Source: Serratia liquefaciens | Lineage (GTDB): Bacteria; Pseudomonadota; Gammaproteobacteria; Enterobacterales; Enterobacteriaceae | DNA length: 64,000 nucleotides | Assembly (NCBI GenBank): GCA_012719855.1 | Contig: JAAXZN010000003.1 | Coordinates: 1-64,000, forward strand | Direction of reading: 5' to 3' | Part shown: positions 29,483 to 38,895 of the stretch, one piece after another | Position numbering within the stretch: position 1 is the first letter of the stretch | Layout of the letters: each line of letters starts with the position of its first letter | Translations under genes and position numbers: made by a program | The notes under the pieces: model-generated | Seen by the model: only the letters and a program-made list of their open reading frames with translations | Told to the model about the DNA's origin: nothing | Database searches by the model: none

Positions 29483-29502
29483 AGGCAGGCTTTCGCCTGC
29501 CT
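29483..29502. terminator. Bidirectional terminator
   Basis: AGGCAGGC-TTTC-GCCTGCCT, an 8-bp perfect stem preceded by an A-run (good for the minus strand malY transcript). It lies between the converging DUF4406 and malY genes. Confidence 0.75.
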
Positions 29503-29516
29503 ACCAGCCCATCAGA

Positions 29517-30698
29517 TCAAACCTCGTCCAGCACAAACTTCAACCCATTTATCAGCTTGTCCATACCCGCTTCGACTTTGCTGCGCGGGCAGCCGACGTT
29601 CAGCCGCAGGAAGCCACGGCCTTCTTCGCCGTAGGTGAAACCGGGCATAATCGCCACCTTCTCGCGTTCGATCAGCACCTGCTGTAACTGGCGATCGTCA
29701 ATGCCCAACGGGCGCAGATCGATCCAGGCCAGATAGGTGGACTGCGGCGGCTGCCAGGCCAGGGCAGGAAAGGCCTGGTTCAGCCGCTCGGCAACGTACG
29801 TCAGGTTGTCCTGCAAGTAATCACGCAGCGCATCCAGCCAGGGTTCGCCGTGGCGATAAGCGGCAATATGTGCCGCCACCGCCAGCACCGCCGGGGAAGA
29901 TAAGCCGTCGCGCGCCTTCAACTGCTGGAAGTAAGCCTCGCGGCTGGCATCATCGCTGATAAAACCGTAGGCGCCGGTTAAGGCCGGGATATTGAAGGTT
30001 TTAGAGCCTGAGGTCAGCAATGCCCAGGGCGTAGTGGCGACCTGGCTCCACGGCGTGTGGCGGTTTTCGCCCCAGACCATGTCCATGTGGATCTCATCGC
30101 TGATCACCCGTACGTCGTGACGTTCACACAACTCGGCCATCTGCTGCAATTCTTCCGGGCACCATACCTTGCCGGTCGGGTTCTGCGGGCTGCACAGCAG
30201 CAGAATTTTGGTCTGCGGCCGTGCCAGCAAGGCTTCCAGGTGCGCCATATCGCACTGCCAGTCGTTACCCTGCTTATGCAGCGGGCAGGCCAACAGTTGG
30301 CGCTGATTTCCGAGGATCACCTTATAAAAGGCGTCATAGGCCGGCGTGTGGGTGACTACGTATTCACCCGGTGCCGACCACAGGCGAATCAGTTGCGCCA
30401 CCATATAAATCACCGACGGGCCATACACGGCGGTGTTGGTGTCGACAGGAGCCGCAAAGCGCTGTTGATACCAATGACGTACCGCCCCGAGAAAATCTTC
30501 ATGCTGCCAGCGGCTGTAGCCCAGCACGCCATGCTGCAGGCGCTGTTGCAGCGCCTCGATAATGCAGGGGGCCGTGGCGAAATCCATATCGGAAATGGTG
30601 AAGGGCAACAAATCGTCGCGGCCAAAGCGATCGGCGATGTAATCCCATTGCGTGCACCAGGTGCCGTGCCGATCAACCGGGGTAGAAAAATCAAACAT
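29517..30698 (-). CDS. malY: Pyridoxal-phosphate C-S lyase MalY (maltose-system modulator)
   Basis: 393-residue fold-type I PLP enzyme with cystathionine beta-lyase activity; in E. coli it also binds and inhibits MalT. Starts MFDFSTPVDRHGTWCTQWDY as E. coli MalY. CSPQNPTGKVW and the PLP Lys in TSGSKTFNIP are intact. It overlaps malX by 8 bases as the second gene of malXY. Confidence 0.96.
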   Translation of the reverse strand: MFDFSTPVDRHGTWCTQWDYIADRFGRDDLLPFTISDMDFATAPCIIEALQQRLQHGVLGYSRWQHEDFLGAVRHWYQQRFAAPVDTNTAVYGPSVIYMVAQLIRLWSAPGEYVVTHTPAYDAFYKVILGNQRQLLACPLHKQGNDWQCDMAHLEALLARPQTKILLLCSPQNPTGKVWCPEELQQMAELCERHDVRVISDEIHMDMVWGENRHTPWSQVATTPWALLTSGSKTFNIPALTGAYGFISDDASREAYFQQLKARDGLSSPAVLAVAAHIAAYRHGEPWLDALRDYLQDNLTYVAERLNQAFPALAWQPPQSTYLAWIDLRPLGIDDRQLQQVLIEREKVAIMPGFTYGEEGRGFLRLNVGCPRSKVEAGMDKLINGLKFVLDEV

Positions 30699-32310
30699 GG
30701 GACGCTCCCTGCAGGGCCGCGGCAGGGGATGCGGCGGCTATCAGTGAGTCTAATTCATCTTTCACCGATTGCACCTGCGGGCCGATCACCACCTGCAGGT
30801 TATGCTCGTTAAGGTGCACCACGCCAATCGCGCGGTTAGCTTTCAGCGCGGCATCGTCCACCTTGCTCATATCATCGACCGATAGCCGCAGACGGGTGAT
30901 GCAGTTATCCAGGGAAACGATGTTATCGCTGCCGCCCAGCGCCGCCAGGATCGCCGGCACGTTATAGCCGGATTTGCCGACGGCCCCAACCGGTGTGCTC
31001 TGGCTGCCAGTGGTTTCGCTCTCGCGACCGGGAGTTTTGATGTTAAAGCGCTGAATGGAGAAACGGAAAATGGCGTAGTAGGCAGCGAACCAGATGGCGG
31101 CCACGATCGGCACCAGATACCACTTGGTGGCGGTACCATGCAGGATGCCGAACACCACGAAGTCGATGATATTGCCGTCGGTATTGCCGATGGTCACCCC
31201 CAGCAGCGCCATCACGGTAAAGCCCAACCCGGTCAGGATAGCGTGAATGAAGTACAGGAAAGGCGCGACGAACAGGAACAGGAATTCGATCGGTTCGGTA
31301 GTCCCGCCGACCACGCAGGCCACCACGCCGGAGATCAGCAGACCCTTAATCTTATGGCGGTTTTCCGGCTTGGCGCAGTGATACATCGCCAACGCCGCCC
31401 CCGGCAGACCACCGAGGAATGCCGGCATTTTACCCTGTGACAGGAAGCGGGTAGCGCTTTCGGCAAAGCCGGTGGTGGTTGGGCAGGAGAGCTGAGCCTG
31501 GAAGATGGTCAGCGCGCCGCTGACGCTATGGCCACAAACGTCCAGCGTGCCGCCCGCTTCGGTAAAGCGGATTAATGCCACCAGAATGTGGTGCAGGCCG
31601 AACGGCAACAGCAGGCGTTCGCCGGTACCGAAAATCATCGGCCCAAAGGCACCAGCACCGTTAATCACCCAGCCCAACCCGTTGATGCCGGCGGCAAACC
31701 ACGGCCAGATCAGCGGGATCACCAGCCCACACAGGCCCAGTACCAGGGTGGTAACGATCGGCACGAAACGGGTGCCGCCAAAGAACGCCAGCGCATCCGG
31801 CAGGCGAATGGTATTAAAACGTTCATGCAGCAGGTAAACGATAATGCCGACGATCACCGCCCCCAGAATGCCGGTATCGATCGACTGAATGCCGAGGATG
31901 TTCTGGATGTTATTGGCTTTCAGCACCAGCGGATCGGTGGTGGGCAAAATGCCGGCGGTGGTCAGATAGAAGTTGGTGGCCAGGTTCAGCACCGCAAAGC
32001 CGACAAAGCCGGAGAACGCGGCAACCCCCTTGTTTTCACGCGCCATGCCCAGTGGAATAGCGATGGCGAACATCACCGGCAGGAAGCTGAAGGCGAATGA
32101 GCCAATCTTGCTCATCCAGGTGAACAACAACTGGAAGGCAGGGTGGCCGATAAACGGCATCAGGGTGATGACGTCGCGACTGCTCAGCGAACTGCCGATC
32201 CCCAGCATGATGCCGCAGAACGACAGCAAGGCGACGGGCAGCATGAATGTTTTGCCCAGGCTCTGGAAAAACTCCCAGAGCGTAATTTTTTGTTTTTTAG
32301 GTGCTGGCAT
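30691..32310 (-). CDS. malX: PTS maltose/glucose-type EIICB component MalX
   Basis: 539-residue PTS permease: an EIIC domain of about 10 TM segments and a C-terminal EIIB domain with the phospho-Cys in LDNCITRLRLSV (about residue 470). It resembles E. coli MalX and PtsG; the physiological substrate is uncertain even in E. coli. It is first gene of malXY, divergent from malI, with the MalI-type palindromes about 66 bases upstream. Confidence 0.95.
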   Translation of the reverse strand: MPAPKKQKITLWEFFQSLGKTFMLPVALLSFCGIMLGIGSSLSSRDVITLMPFIGHPAFQLLFTWMSKIGSFAFSFLPVMFAIAIPLGMARENKGVAAFSGFVGFAVLNLATNFYLTTAGILPTTDPLVLKANNIQNILGIQSIDTGILGAVIVGIIVYLLHERFNTIRLPDALAFFGGTRFVPIVTTLVLGLCGLVIPLIWPWFAAGINGLGWVINGAGAFGPMIFGTGERLLLPFGLHHILVALIRFTEAGGTLDVCGHSVSGALTIFQAQLSCPTTTGFAESATRFLSQGKMPAFLGGLPGAALAMYHCAKPENRHKIKGLLISGVVACVVGGTTEPIEFLFLFVAPFLYFIHAILTGLGFTVMALLGVTIGNTDGNIIDFVVFGILHGTATKWYLVPIVAAIWFAAYYAIFRFSIQRFNIKTPGRESETTGSQSTPVGAVGKSGYNVPAILAALGGSDNIVSLDNCITRLRLSVDDMSKVDDAALKANRAIGVVHLNEHNLQVVIGPQVQSVKDELDSLIAAASPAAALQGASHV

Positions 32311-32373
32311 AACCGGCGGCTCCTGGCGAAAAAGCGTGCAAAAGTGGTGTGTACCCCTGTTAGGTAAAAATAA

Positions 32374-32389
32374 GATAAAACGTTTTACC
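32374..32389. promoter_or_regulatory. MalI operator, malX side
   Basis: GATAAAACGTTTTACC contains the perfect palindrome TAAAACGTTTTA, matching the known E. coli MalI operator core GATAAAACGTTTTATC. It lies between malX and malI, closer to malX. Confidence 0.85.
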
Positions 32390-32450
32390 TAGCAAAAATG
32401 CGCCGCTAATCACAATTTCAAAGCCTGCTTTACGGTGAGAATGGAGGAGC

Positions 32451-32468
32451 CAGTAAAACGTTTTACTG
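32451..32468. promoter_or_regulatory. MalI operator, malI side
   Basis: CAGTAAAACGTTTTACTG is a perfect 18-bp palindrome with the same core as the first site, centred 78 bp away. Two operators, one per divergent promoter, is the E. coli arrangement. Confidence 0.85.
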
Positions 32469-32572
32469 ATCAAACAGATTCGGTATACCATTTGCTTCAA
32501 GAGACATCCCCCTGGTTTGCTGCCCTTGAGTGGCCTGGGGACAGAATGCCCAGGATCGGGCTCGCCGAGGTC

Positions 32573-33604
32573 ATGACCATCAAAAAAATCACCATCACTG
32601 ATGTTGCGCAGCAGGCCGGCGTCTCCGTCACCACGGTTTCTCTGGTGCTGAGCGGCAAAGGGCGCATTTCATCGACCACCGTCACGCGGGTGAATCAGGC
32701 GATTGAAAGCCTGGGCTATGTGCGCAACCGTCAGGCGGCGACGCTGCGCGGCGGAGAGTCGGGCGTGATTGGGCTGATCCTGCGTGATATTTGCGAGCCG
32801 TTTTATGCGGAAATGACCGCAGGACTGAGCGAAGTGCTGGAGGATCACGGCAAAGTGCTGTTCCTGACCCAAAGCGGTCGCGATGGCAAAGGGTTGATGC
32901 GTTGTTTTGATACGCTGCTGGAGCACGGCGTCGACGGCATGGTGCTGGCGGGCGGCGTGCGTATGGCCGAGGGGCTGAAGGAAAAGGCCGCAGAACAGGG
33001 GGTTCCTCTGGTTTGCGCCGCACGTTCCAATGGGCTGGAAGGCGTGGATGTGGTTCGGCCGGACAATATGCAGGCCGCCAAAATGGCCACTGAATTTTTG
33101 ATCAAACGCGGCCACAGCCAAATTGCCTATCTCGGTGGGCAAAGCAATTCACTGACCCGTGCGGAACGCCTCGGGGGCTTTTGCGCCACGCTGGTGCAGT
33201 ATGGGCTGCCTTTTCGATCTGAATGGATTGTCGAGTGCGACTGCCGGCAGCGGGCGGCGGCGGAAGCGGCTGAAAATCTGCTGCGCCAGTATCCGAACAT
33301 CAGCGCACTGGTGTGCCACAAGGCGTCGGTGGCCCTGGGAGCTTATTTTGGCATCGTGCGTAGCGGGCGCAGTATTGGCTCGGAAGGGGTGGATACCTAT
33401 TACGGGCAGCAGGTGGCGCTGATTGGTTTTGGCGACGTCCCCGAGGCCGAACTGACCGAGCCGCCATTGACGCTGGTTTCCAGTTCGGCGCGGGAGGTGG
33501 GCCGCAGCGCAGCCTCACGTTTGTTACAGCGGATCGCCGCCGCCGATTTGCCGCCGCAGAACGTTATTTTGCCACCGATGTTGATCAAACGTGGCTCTGC
33601 CTGA
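32573..33604 (+). CDS. malI: LacI-family repressor MalI
   Basis: 343-residue repressor of malXY. N-terminal HTH is ITDVAQQAGVSVTTVSLVL with hinge GKGRIS; the periplasmic-binding-like core has GLILRDICEPFYAEMTAGL and RPDNMQAA as in E. coli MalI. I chose the ATG at 32573, because the open frame from 32435 runs through an operator palindrome. The ribosome-binding GAGG is unusually close. The 3' end overlaps the convergent ampR gene by 20 bases. Confidence 0.94.
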   Translation: MTIKKITITDVAQQAGVSVTTVSLVLSGKGRISSTTVTRVNQAIESLGYVRNRQAATLRGGESGVIGLILRDICEPFYAEMTAGLSEVLEDHGKVLFLTQSGRDGKGLMRCFDTLLEHGVDGMVLAGGVRMAEGLKEKAAEQGVPLVCAARSNGLEGVDVVRPDNMQAAKMATEFLIKRGHSQIAYLGGQSNSLTRAERLGGFCATLVQYGLPFRSEWIVECDCRQRAAAEAAENLLRQYPNISALVCHKASVALGAYFGIVRSGRSIGSEGVDTYYGQQVALIGFGDVPEAELTEPPLTLVSSSAREVGRSAASRLLQRIAAADLPPQNVILPPMLIKRGSA

Positions 33605-34481
33605 TTTGCGCCGATTCTTCGTTGGCCTGTTGCTGTAGCCAACCGACAAAGACTTTCATCGCGGGCGTCATATCGCGCGACTTCAGGTAAGTGAGCCAGT
33701 AAGCGCCGAGGTTCGCTTCGGCGGCGAAGGGGCGCTGCAACACTCCCTCCTGCAATTCACGAGCAAACATGCGCGCCGGGGCCAGGGCCACGCCGCCGCT
33801 GTGAATGGCACCTTCGACCATCAGCCGTGAAGAGTCGAAGACCGGGCCATTGATTCGCCATGGCGTGACCTGCGCCGCCGTGAACCAACGTTCCCATTCG
33901 TCTTTGCGGTAGCTGCGCATCAGCAGTTCGTGTTGCAGATCCTGTGGCGTGCGCAGGCGTTTGGCGATTTCTGGCGGGCACAGTACCGTCAGCGGCGCGT
34001 CAAACAATTTAAGGTTGTGGGTAGCGGGCCAGCGTCCTTCGCCGAAACGGATAGCAAAATCCATTCCGTCAGCGGACAGGTTGACCAGGTTGTTGTTGGT
34101 CAGCACCCGCAGATCGATAAACGGGTGTGATGCTCTGAAGGCCGCCAGACGTGGCATCAGCCAGCCCACGGCAAAGGTACCCACCACCGCGACCGTCAGC
34201 ACCTCATGGAAATGCCCGCCCTCAAACTGCTGCAGCACCGATTCAATGCGATCGAAGGCATCGCTGAGTACCGGCAGCAACGCCTGTCCTTCTTCGGTCA
34301 GGTCCAGACCACGCGGTAGGCGACGGAACAGCTGAATACCCAACTGCTGTTCGAGCGTTCGCACCTGTTGGCTGACGGCAGCCTGGGTGACGCTCAGTTC
34401 CAGCCCGGCGCGGGTAAAATTCAGGTGGCGGGCAGAGGATTCAAACGCCCGCAGGGCATTGAGGGGAAGTCGGTTGCGCAT
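33585..34481 (-). CDS. ampR: LysR-family regulator AmpR
   Basis: 298-residue regulator of ampC that senses cell-wall muropeptides. The N-terminus PLNALRAFESSARHLNFTRA with QAAVSQQVRTLEQQLG is the AmpR-type HTH. VVGTFAVGWLMPRL and RSYRKDEWERWF match AmpR of Citrobacter/Enterobacter. It is divergent from ampC with a 204-base shared region, the classic inducible arrangement. Confidence 0.93.
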   Translation of the reverse strand: MRNRLPLNALRAFESSARHLNFTRAGLELSVTQAAVSQQVRTLEQQLGIQLFRRLPRGLDLTEEGQALLPVLSDAFDRIESVLQQFEGGHFHEVLTVAVVGTFAVGWLMPRLAAFRASHPFIDLRVLTNNNLVNLSADGMDFAIRFGEGRWPATHNLKLFDAPLTVLCPPEIAKRLRTPQDLQHELLMRSYRKDEWERWFTAAQVTPWRINGPVFDSSRLMVEGAIHSGGVALAPARMFARELQEGVLQRPFAAEANLGAYWLTYLKSRDMTPAMKVFVGWLQQQANEESAQIRQSHV

Positions 34482-34685
34482 AAGCTAAGCCATAAGTTTT
34501 TCTTTATGCTGGCTGAAATTATTATCGCTTGTCAATCCCCGGCTAAACCCCGATATTTTGCGCATCTGTTGCGGAGATAACGCAGTCAGTAAAGGAATAC
34601 CTTCATTAACCAGGGATGTCGTTGTGTCGAATGACAATAAAATCTTTTAGCATCGGCCGATACCCTATAACTCAAGAGCTTCATT
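34482..34685. promoter_or_regulatory. ampR-ampC divergent control region
   Basis: 204 bases between the divergent genes. Near ampR the motif CATAAGCTAAGCCATAAG lies in the place where AmpR usually binds, but I cannot assign a LysR box or the ampC -35/-10 with certainty. Confidence 0.5.
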
Positions 34686-35822
34686 ATGACCAAAATAAAT
34701 CGCCTCGCTGCGGCGTTGTTCGCCGCATTGATCCTGCCGGCCGGTCATGCCGCCGAGAAAGCCGACATTGACGCCATTATTCAGCCGCTGATGCAAAAAT
34801 ATGCCGTGCCGGGCATGGCAATTGCGGTGTCGGTCGACGGTAAACAACAGTTTTATCACTATGGCGTAGCGTCCAAACAGACCGGTAAACCGATCACCAA
34901 CCAGACGCTGTTTGAAATTGGCTCCCTGAGCAAGACCTTCACCGCTACCCTGGCGGCCTATGCGCAAAATGAGGGCAAAATGTCGTTTGCCGATCCGGCC
35001 AGTCGTTATTTGCCGGCGCTGCGCGGTAGCGCGTTTGACCAGGTTACCTTGCTGAACCTGGCGACCCATACTTCCGGCTTGCCGCTGTTTGTCCCGGATG
35101 ACGTGACCAACGATGCACAACTGATGGCCTATTACCGGCAGTGGCAGCCGCCGCATGCGGTAGGCAGCTACCGCGTTTATTCCAATCTGGGCATCGGCAT
35201 GCTGGGAATGATCACCGCCAAGAGCCTGAACCAGCCTTTTACCCAGGCAATGGAAAAAACGCTGCTGCCGGCACTGGGCATGGATCACACCTTCATTAAG
35301 GTGCCGGCCGAAGAAATGGCGAATTACGCCCAGGGTTACAACAAAAAAGACCAGCCGGTACGGGTCACGCCGGGTCCGCTGGATGCCGAAGCTTACGGCA
35401 TCAAGTCTAACGCTCAGGATCTGATCCGCTACCTCGACGCCAATATGCAGGTGGTCAAGGTAGGGCAGCCGTGGCGCAAGGCGCTGGCATCCACCCATAC
35501 AGGGTATTACCGGACCGGGGTATTCACGCAAGATTTGATGTGGGAAAGCTACCCGTACCCAGAGAAGTTAGCAACGCTGACGGAAGGCAACAATGCCGGG
35601 ATGATCATGAACGGAGCACCGGCCACGGCGATAACGCCGCCGCAGCAGGATCAGGGCGCGGCCTGGTACAATAAAACCGGCTCGACCGGCGGCTTCTCCA
35701 CCTATGCGGTGTTTATCCCTTCGCAAAAAATTGCGGTGGTGATGCTGGCCAACAAGTGGTTCCCGAACGATGATCGGGTGGCGGCCACTTACCAAATTGT
35801 GCAGGCGTTGGATAAACGCTGA
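34686..35822 (+). CDS. ampC: Class C beta-lactamase AmpC
   Basis: 378-residue periplasmic serine cephalosporinase. Signal peptide about residues 1-22 ([22 protein letters not shown]). Active-site motifs are all present: S80-L-S-K83 (GSLSKTF), Y165-S-N (YRVYSNLG) and K-T-G near residue 330 ([10 protein letters not shown]). With the adjacent ampR the enzyme is expected to be inducible. Confidence 0.97.
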   Translation: MTKINRLAAALFAALILPAGHAAEKADIDAIIQPLMQKYAVPGMAIAVSVDGKQQFYHYGVASKQTGKPITNQTLFEIGSLSKTFTATLAAYAQNEGKMSFADPASRYLPALRGSAFDQVTLLNLATHTSGLPLFVPDDVTNDAQLMAYYRQWQPPHAVGSYRVYSNLGIGMLGMITAKSLNQPFTQAMEKTLLPALGMDHTFIKVPAEEMANYAQGYNKKDQPVRVTPGPLDAEAYGIKSNAQDLIRYLDANMQVVKVGQPWRKALASTHTGYYRTGVFTQDLMWESYPYPEKLATLTEGNNAGMIMNGAPATAITPPQQDQGAAWYNKTGSTGGFSTYAVFIPSQKIAVVMLANKWFPNDDRVAATYQIVQALDKR

Positions 35823-35830
35823 TACTAATA

Positions 35831-35848
35831 GGGGCGCTTCGGCGCCCC
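35831..35848. terminator. Hairpin between ampC and the MFS gene
   Basis: GGGGCGC-TTCG-GCGCCCC, a 7-bp stem with a stable UUCG loop just after the ampC stop. No T-run. It is in the convergent gap, so it may serve both strands. Confidence 0.6.
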
Positions 35849-35867
35849 TGATCTCACTCGTTCTAAA

Positions 35868-37022
35868 TTAACTCCAGCCCTGCTGACCGCGACGCAAATA
35901 GGGTAAAATTGACAACAGTGCCAATATTGCCAATGCCATCCCAATCCACAAGGCCGAACGCAAGCCATAGCCGGAGGCGATCGCCATTCCCCCCAAATAA
36001 GAGCCGCCACCTAAACCAATATTAATCACTGAAGTATGAACAGCATTAACCATGGGCCCCGGATGAGCCACGCTAACAATTCTCGCCATCATGGCAGGAT
36101 TCATTGGCACACCGGACAGGCCAATCAGTATTACCGCACAAATGGCGATTAACGGATATTCGGCAAATAACGCCATGCCGAACAACGACAGGCTGAGAAT
36201 AGTCAGCCCCACCACCATAATCGCCAGGCTGTGGCGATAGGCCAGACGCCCGGTGATCATGTTACCGACAATATTGGCCAGGCCGTAAAGCATCAAAATA
36301 AAGGGGACGGCCTGCATGCTAAAGCCGCTGACGTCGACCAAAACGGGAACGAAATAACTGAAGGCCGCGAAGCTGGCGCCCAGAATTAAGCAGCTGGTGG
36401 TGCAGGCTTTCCAATAGGCCTTGTTTTTAAAAGCCTTGATTTCCTCTGCCATTTTAAGCGTCCTGCCTGCGGCAATAGCGGGTAACAGGCGCACCAGCGC
36501 CAGCAAACAGATAAAGACCAACACGGAGACCAGGCCGAAGGTGATGCGCCATCCCCAGTATTGATCGATGATGGTGGCAAGAGGCACCCCAAACACGTTA
36601 GAGACCATAAAACCGCCGATGACTATCGAGGCGGCGCGCGGACGATGTTGTATCGGAACCAACGCCATGCTGGTCGCCAGCGAAAGGCTCAAACACCCAG
36701 CGCACAAAATGCCCGTCACAATTCGGATAGCAACCAGAATAGAGTAATCGGAAATAAAGGCACTCAAACCTTGCACCACGACATACAGAGCTAATAGCCA
36801 CAATAAGGTGGTTCGGTAGGGAGCTTTAAATTTCAAGAAGAAATAGGTTAATACCGGGCCACCCAACATCACGCCAAAGGCATAATAAGAGATTAAATGA
36901 CCGACTTCCCCAACGGTGATGCTAAAGGCTTCGGACAAAGTAGACATCATGCCCGCTACCATTAATTCTGCTGTGCCAATTGAAAAAATGGCCAACCCCA
37001 ATATATACACTGCTAACGGCAT
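35868..37022 (-). CDS. MFS transporter, DHA1 (AraJ/YdhP-like) family
   Basis: 384-residue 12-TM major facilitator, first half typified by LAIFSIGTAELMVAGMM and RIVTGILCAGCLSL (motif B-like R near TM4). DHA1 members of this type export sugars or drugs; no substrate can be given. The TetR gene lies 77 bases upstream in the same orientation, and a matching operator-like site sits 23-38 bases before the ATG. Confidence 0.85.
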   Translation of the reverse strand: MPLAVYILGLAIFSIGTAELMVAGMMSTLSEAFSITVGEVGHLISYYAFGVMLGGPVLTYFFLKFKAPYRTTLLWLLALYVVVQGLSAFISDYSILVAIRIVTGILCAGCLSLSLATSMALVPIQHRPRAASIVIGGFMVSNVFGVPLATIIDQYWGWRITFGLVSVLVFICLLALVRLLPAIAAGRTLKMAEEIKAFKNKAYWKACTTSCLILGASFAAFSYFVPVLVDVSGFSMQAVPFILMLYGLANIVGNMITGRLAYRHSLAIMVVGLTILSLSLFGMALFAEYPLIAICAVILIGLSGVPMNPAMMARIVSVAHPGPMVNAVHTSVINIGLGGGSYLGGMAIASGYGLRSALWIGMALAILALLSILPYLRRGQQGWS

Positions 37023-37044
37023 AGCTTTACTGCTCTCCTGGATT

Positions 37045-37060
37045 TTGAATGATCGTTACA
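37045..37060. promoter_or_regulatory. Candidate TetR operator before the MFS gene
   Basis: TTGAATGATCGTTACA is 14/16 identical to the reverse complement of a site upstream of the TetR gene (37751-37766), with a GATC centre. Confidence 0.6.
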
Positions 37061-37099
37061 AAAATATTTAATACTCTTTATGAGATTTTTTTCTTTGTT

Positions 37100-37702
37100 T
37101 TATAAGTTGATTAACAGACCTGCGACGACGTCTTCGAGGGTATTTCTATCTGAAATGTTTTTGTTCAGCACGCGCAAACCGTAATAACCGGCCAAAAAGC
37201 CTCTGGCCATTTCAATCGCGGATGCTTTGCTACCGAGTTCTCCTGTTTGTTGGCCTTCGGTAAACACCGCGACCAGGGTTTGTTCTAAACGTTGTCGATA
37301 TTCTTGATTCAGACTGGCGACCGCCTGGTCTTTGCTGCCTCGCTCCAGTGCCGAGAACAAGACCATGGCATCATGTTGCTCAGGTTGCGAGAGATCTTCG
37401 GCAATACCCCATAGCAGCAGGGTACGTAGTCGTTCCTTCACCAGGCCAGGCTGTGTGAGAATGGCTAATTGCGCCGACATGGTGTGTTCATGGCTGCGCA
37501 ACAATGCTTGCTCGTACAGAGCTTGCTTGCTACCAAAGGCATTATATAGGCTTCCTCTCCCCAATCCGGTTCCGTTGCATAAATCTTGCGCAGAGGTGCC
37601 TGCATAGCCATTGACGCTAAAAACGGCCACGGCGGCATCAATGACATCCTCATCTTCGAACAGTCTCGGACGACCTGGATAGATAGGTTTTTCAGCACTC
37701 AT
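37100..37702 (-). CDS. TetR/AcrR-family regulator
   Basis: 200-residue repressor. N-terminal HTH: GYAGTSAQDLCNGTGLGRGSL followed by YNAFGSKQALYEQAL (split for length). The C-terminal ligand domain is not assignable. Located directly upstream of the MFS gene, and both genes have a shared operator-like sequence, so it most likely represses itself and the pump. Confidence 0.87.
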   Translation of the reverse strand: MSAEKPIYPGRPRLFEDEDVIDAAVAVFSVNGYAGTSAQDLCNGTGLGRGSLYNAFGSKQALYEQALLRSHEHTMSAQLAILTQPGLVKERLRTLLLWGIAEDLSQPEQHDAMVLFSALERGSKDQAVASLNQEYRQRLEQTLVAVFTEGQQTGELGSKASAIEMARGFLAGYYGLRVLNKNISDRNTLEDVVAGLLINL

Positions 37703-37750
37703 GGCGGATTGGGGGGCTTTAAATGAGTTGAGGCCGTATAGTATTGATTG

Positions 37751-37766
37751 TGGAACGATCAGTCAA
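37751..37766. promoter_or_regulatory. Candidate TetR operator before the tetR-type gene
   Basis: TGGAACGATCAGTCAA lies 49-64 bases upstream of the regulator's ATG. Its reverse complement TTGACTGATCGTTCCA matches the MFS-side site at 14 of 16 positions. Confidence 0.6.
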
Positions 37767-37864
37767 ATAATTTCCCTTCCAGTATTTTTCGAGTTACTTA
37801 AAGGATATATTTATATTTATCATTAAGTTATGTTAAGTTCCCGCACTGTGCCGCCCAAAAAAAC

Positions 37865-38794
37865 TCAGGGCGAGCTAATACGGTTTTCGAAAGGTGACTG
37901 TTGCGCTCGTTTTTCGCGCATAAAATCAATAAACACGCGCAGCTTGAGCGGCATATGCCGACTGGCGGGAAAATAGAGGAAAAACCCGGGGGCTTCACTG
38001 CCGTAATCGGCCAGAACTTCCACCAATTGCCCACTGCTCAGTTCAGGGTGTACCGTGCCGCTAAACCGCTGGGTGATACCCAATCCCGCCAGCGCGGCAT
38101 CTTTAATCAATCTGTCTTCGTTAAATATCAGGCTGCCGCCGACCTCCAGCGTTAGCTGCGCGCCATCCTGCCTGAAATACCAGGGTTCGAATTTACCGCT
38201 GCCGGGAAAACGGTAGCGCAGGCAGTCGTGATCGCTCAGCGCTTGCGGTGTTTGCGGTGTGCCGTGCTGCGCCAAATAGCCGGGGGCGGCGATCACCACC
38301 CGTTTCTGACCGTTGTCGATTGGGATCGCAATCATGTCTTTTTGCAGCATGGCGTGCATGCGGATACCGGCATCGAAGCTGTCCAGCACCAGATCGGAGA
38401 AATGGTCGTCGGTAAACAGCTCAAGCTGGATCTCGGGGAAACGTGCCTGAAACTCGGCCAGATGAGGGATAACCAGCAGCGAAGCCGCCAGCTGTGGCAG
38501 AGTGATGCGTAACAGCCCGGAAGGGCGGCCGCGCAAAGTTCGCAGGTCTTCCGCCGCCACGTCAATCTGACCCATAGCCGGTGCGACCCGTTGATAAAAC
38601 AGACGGCCTTCATCACTTAGCCGCACGGAGCGGCTGGTCCGGTTGAACAGCCGTACGCCCAGGCGGGTTTCCAGCGCCTGAATATTTTGCGAGACAGCCG
38701 GCGGCGTGACGCCCAATTGATTGGCCGCCTGAGTAAAACTGCCCAATCGGGCGACGGCTTCGAAAAACGGCAGCAGCTGCAACAGTGAGCTCAT
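37865..38794 (-). CDS. LysR-family regulator
   Basis: 309-residue regulator with N-terminal HTH LGSFTQAANQLGVTPPAVSQ and a LysR substrate domain. It diverges from the beta-lactamase-like hydrolase gene at 38896 across about 100 bases, suggesting it controls that gene. The ligand is unknown. Confidence 0.88.
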   Translation of the reverse strand: MSSLLQLLPFFEAVARLGSFTQAANQLGVTPPAVSQNIQALETRLGVRLFNRTSRSVRLSDEGRLFYQRVAPAMGQIDVAAEDLRTLRGRPSGLLRITLPQLAASLLVIPHLAEFQARFPEIQLELFTDDHFSDLVLDSFDAGIRMHAMLQKDMIAIPIDNGQKRVVIAAPGYLAQHGTPQTPQALSDHDCLRYRFPGSGKFEPWYFRQDGAQLTLEVGGSLIFNEDRLIKDAALAGLGITQRFSGTVHPELSSGQLVEVLADYGSEAPGFFLYFPASRHMPLKLRVFIDFMREKRAQQSPFENRISSP

Positions 38795-38895
38795 TTATCA
38801 GTAATTCCTGCTTAATGATCCGTTAAGAAATGCGGCATTTAATTTTATAATAATCGCTATAGACTGATTTTATTATCCTCAGAGAGCAACAAAAC

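Noticed and set aside
32435-32572. 46-residue N-terminal extension of MalI
   Set aside because: It spans the operator palindrome and is absent from the LacI-family start; the HTH begins right after the ATG at 32573.
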